64,000 nucleotides of DNA from Rhodoferax sp. (GTDB taxonomy: Bacteria > Pseudomonadota > Gammaproteobacteria > Burkholderiales > Burkholderiaceae_C), in the NCBI RefSeq assembly GCF_030646845.1, contig NZ_JAUSLE010000076.1, forward strand, positions 1 to 64,000, given 5' to 3'. Below the pieces are notes generated by a model. The model ran no database searches. It worked only from the letters and a program-made list of their open reading frames with translations, and had not been told where the DNA came from. Below are positions 62,006-64,000 of this stretch, piece by piece (position 1 is the stretch's first letter; every line of letters starts with the position of its first letter). The position numbers were made by a program, and so were the translations under genes.

Positions 62006-62767
62006 CTAGTCCGTCTGCGTTGCAGGCGCAGAGGCTGCTGAGATTGGCGCTGGTGCAGATGCCGCCGATGCCGGCAATCCGCCGCTCTCGGCTGTTGGCT
62101 CGGTCCAACGTCCGACGCTCTCAAGCCGTTGGCGCAGTTGGGGCCGGTCGAACCCCAATGCCATTGCCTTGTGTGCATAGGCCAAAGCCTGTCCATAGTC
62201 CTTCATGTCCGAGTAGAGCAAGCCGATGTTGTAGGTCGCGAAACCGTTATCGCTGACCATCTTGGCGACGAGTTCGAGCTGTTTGCCGGCATCGGCTGTG
62301 CGCGCTTTGTCGATCAAGAACTGGGCGTATAGCATGCGCACGATATGGTCGTCAGCCCTGAAACGAATCCCCCGTTCGAAATAGCATTCGACCGGATATG
62401 TCATGTTTGGCAGTTGATCCTTTTTTTGTTCCACTGCACGACGCGCGATGGAGATCAAGGCCCTGTGATGATTCGGTATACGGAGAATAGTGTAGTCAAT
62501 GTCTGATCCCAAATGTCCGCGATTGCCCCGAATCCAAAGCTCCACGTGCGGTGGAAAGTGGGCTCCCTCAACTTGATTGACGTACCCACTCTTCGGCAAT
62601 CGATAGTCGGAAGCGCTGGCGGCAATTGGCCCACACAATTCCGGAGTGACCTGCGCAAGCAACTCCCCTGGAAGCACCGAAAAAAACAAGAAGACGACTA
62701 GCAACTGAACGAACGCGCGAGCACAACTTGTAGCACGGGAAATTCTCTCAATGTTCGTGTGGGGCAT
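62006..62767 (-). CDS. Secreted TPR-repeat protein
   Basis: A 253-residue protein with an N-terminal signal or anchor (ARAFVQLLVVFLFFSVLPGELLAQ), a central region (PHVELWIRGNRGHLGSDIDYTILRIPNHHRALISIARRA) and TPR-like hairpins (FATYNIGLLYSDMKDYGQALAYAHKAMALGF). The end is an Ala/Pro/Ser tail. Similar proteins occur in polysaccharide loci. Its role is unknown; a periplasmic scaffold is possible. Confidence 0.7.
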   Translation of the reverse strand: MPHTNIERISRATSCARAFVQLLVVFLFFSVLPGELLAQVTPELCGPIAASASDYRLPKSGYVNQVEGAHFPPHVELWIRGNRGHLGSDIDYTILRIPNHHRALISIARRAVEQKKDQLPNMTYPVECYFERGIRFRADDHIVRMLYAQFLIDKARTADAGKQLELVAKMVSDNGFATYNIGLLYSDMKDYGQALAYAHKAMALGFDRPQLRQRLESVGRWTEPTAESGGLPASAASAPAPISAASAPATQTD

Positions 62768-62795
62768 GGGAGTCCTTTATACGGAATCGAAACTG

Positions 62796-63041
62796 CTAGC
62801 TTCGGACCACGGGATGGGTAGGCACTCTGTCATGGCCTGATCGCCGCACCAAGCCCTGCAAAGCGTCCCGGATTAACGCCATGTTGAAGAACGTCGCCAA
62901 CGGGCTGCCTGCCGGAACAGAGTCCAACTCTGGATTGATCCCGAACCGCAGTGTGTTTCGCTTAACTACGACGTTACGCACGCTCAGGTTCGGAACTTCG
63001 CCTCGAATCCGTAGAACGTGCGCTTGGGTTTCTATGTCCAT
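62796..63041 (-). CDS. Small hypothetical protein
   Basis: An 81-codon frame 28 bp upstream of the TPR gene on the same strand. The translation (VLRIRGEVPNLSVRNVVVKRN, LRFGINPELDSVPAGSPL, ALIRDALQGLVRR) looks protein-like, but no family is recognised and no good ribosome site is seen. It may be a small operon leader gene or a truncated relic. Confidence 0.35.
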   Translation of the reverse strand: MDIETQAHVLRIRGEVPNLSVRNVVVKRNTLRFGINPELDSVPAGSPLATFFNMALIRDALQGLVRRSGHDRVPTHPVVRS

Positions 63042-63552
63042 GTGTTTGCTATTGCGTCAGGGGCGAGGGCATAGTTGCCATGTTCAACCGTACATCTTAA
63101 CCGGGCAATTTTTCCGGGCGATGTTTTCACTCAGTTGCGGGATTGTGTTGGACGTCATGAATACTATGCTGGCGCCTTGGCTGGATGAGTCTTTGGGTCG
63201 AAAAGTGCTGAACAGTGTCTTCGGAGCTTCAACTGCGGCACAGAAAAGTGTACTAGGACCGACTCTTGTGCGGCTGCATTCCGTGTGCGATGAAGTCGTT
63301 GACAATTCTCAAGGATGGACTCTCAATTAGGCTGGAGTATATCCAGCCAAGTTCAAATAGATCGACGCTTAAATTGAGTAGCGTGGCTGGCGCATAAATC
63401 AAAACCCCGTCCTTTTGGTGCACACCCGCTGCCACTCCATGAAATTGCTAACAATCAAGGAGCAGGGTCTCCTTCGGGTATTCAGGGGGGTCGAGGGTCT
63501 CTTGGGTTCTCGCGACGCAGTGCGAGGCAAGTCAAGTCGCGGAGGCGCTGAA
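63042..63552. other. Intergenic region between divergent genes, nothing recognised
   Basis: Short frames exist on both strands but none has a recognisable motif or ribosome site. The promoters of the right-hand minus-strand operon and of the glycosyltransferase at 63553 should lie here. Confidence 0.45.
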
Positions 63553-64000
63553 ATGTCGGGTTCTGGTCGACGATGGCTTTGGGTCTACGCATATGCCGTT
63601 GGCGAGCTCGGTGTTGCAGAGTTGCTTTTGCAGCCGCTGTTAGAGCGATGCCCCGAGCTCGGCTTACTCTTCATTGTCGGCAAGGGCAACTACCACAGCG
63701 CCTACCAGGCTCGATTCCCTCTCTGCGAGACGTGGAATATTGACCCCTGCGGGACGTCCGAGATCGAAAGAATGGCGGTGCAGTGTCCGCCTGCGGCATT
63801 GCTAATCATTGAGATGCCTTGCTTCCTATGGGAGGCGCCGTGCAGGTTTCCATTTTCTGTTGTCGAGCGAGCAAAGGCTGCTGGCGCGTTCGTTGCCGTT
63901 ATTAACGGCTGGCTTTATGAAGCGCAGCCTTCATGTCGCATGGATCGACTCGAGAAGCGCTGGTTCGGCAAAGCGTATCTTCGGCATGTCGATCGCTTCC
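63553..64000 (+). CDS. KdtA/WaaA-like glycosyltransferase N-terminal domain, 3' end cut
   Basis: An open frame from ATG 63553 (GGAGG 7 bp upstream) to the right edge, 149 codons. The sequence (WLWVYAYAVGELGVAELLLQ, LLFIVGKGN, LLIIEMPCFLWEA, FVAVINGWLYE) follows the plan of the KDO-transferase N-terminal domain: W-x-H-A-x-S-x-G-E, a TxT-like strand, a W-P/E-x-E block, then V-x-x-N-x-R/W-L. It is a divergent member, so the donor may differ from KDO. The C-terminal donor domain lies outside the window. Confidence 0.6.
   Translation, partial: MSGSGRRWLWVYAYAVGELGVAELLLQPLLERCPELGLLFIVGKGNYHSAYQARFPLCETWNIDPCGTSEIERMAVQCPPAALLIIEMPCFLWEAPCRFPFSVVERAKAAGAFVAVINGWLYEAQPSCRMDRLEKRWFGKAYLRHVDRF

Noticed and set aside
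62881-63330. 149-codon plus-strand open frame
   Set aside because: There is no recognisable motif, no ribosome site, and it overlaps the more protein-like small minus-strand frame. Coding is not supported.

Overview
The window looks like a chromosomal segment of a betaproteobacterium, most likely Burkholderiales/Comamonadaceae (Rhodoferax- or Polaromonas-like). This rests on the high-GC coding style, a SAH riboswitch in front of ahcY, the ahcY-tlyA-metF order, a complete exosortase A (XrtA/PEP-CTERM) exopolysaccharide locus, and a short dispersed repeat inserted in-frame in genes. No rRNA, tRNA or CRISPR array was seen.

Left part (1-10.6 kb): a HAD phosphatase (cut by the window edge) and prfC on the minus strand. 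Next comes a 2.4-kb scar of an integrative element in the 5' end of prfC. It contains an AbiEi-like/Fic fusion gene preceded by five 24-bp iterons and a frameshifted relaxase remnant, and the displaced original prfC 5' end lies at its far side. After a DUF1161 secreted protein come a SAH riboswitch and the ahcY-tlyA-metF methyl-cycle operon, in which AhcY carries a histone-H1-like Lys/Ala repeat tail. A PilZ protein and a UDP-glucuronate 4-epimerase-like enzyme follow.

Middle-left (10.6-17.7 kb): a low-molecular-weight tyrosine phosphatase; a four-gene trans-envelope module (LolD/MacB-type ATPase, FtsX-type permease, LolA-like periplasmic carrier, outer-membrane barrel); a PEP-CTERM protein resembling the floc protein PepA with a good sigma-54 promoter; and a ThiF/E1-like adenylyltransferase.

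Centre (17.9-43.4 kb): a 19-gene, mostly overlapping plus-strand operon for XrtA-type exopolysaccharide. It encodes export lipoprotein, chain-length regulator, tyrosine autokinase, outer-membrane barrel, ATPase, WecB, deacetylase, FemAB, exosortase A/EpsI, TviB-like dehydrogenase, glycosyltransferases, two asparagine-synthase-like amidotransferases, AlgD-like dehydrogenase, CapK-like ligase, O-ligase/polymerase and a second deacetylase.

Right part (43.4-64 kb): an SGNH plus MBOAT O-acetylation pair; a GT2 and an FkbM methyltransferase; a minus-strand operon of VanZ-like protein, beta-helix protein and an asparagine synthase lacking the glutaminase cysteine; a lower-GC methyltransferase; an IS3-family relic; and a minus-strand operon with TPR protein, GT4, Wzx-like flippase, GT2, ATP-grasp ligase, DegT aminotransferase and alpha/alpha-toroid protein. 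A KdtA-like glycosyltransferase runs off the right edge. Together the genes describe synthesis, acetylation/amidation, polymerisation and export of an acidic amino-sugar polysaccharide plus sorting of PEP-CTERM proteins. The priming glycosyltransferase and the PrsK/PrsR regulators usually found with such loci are not in this window.
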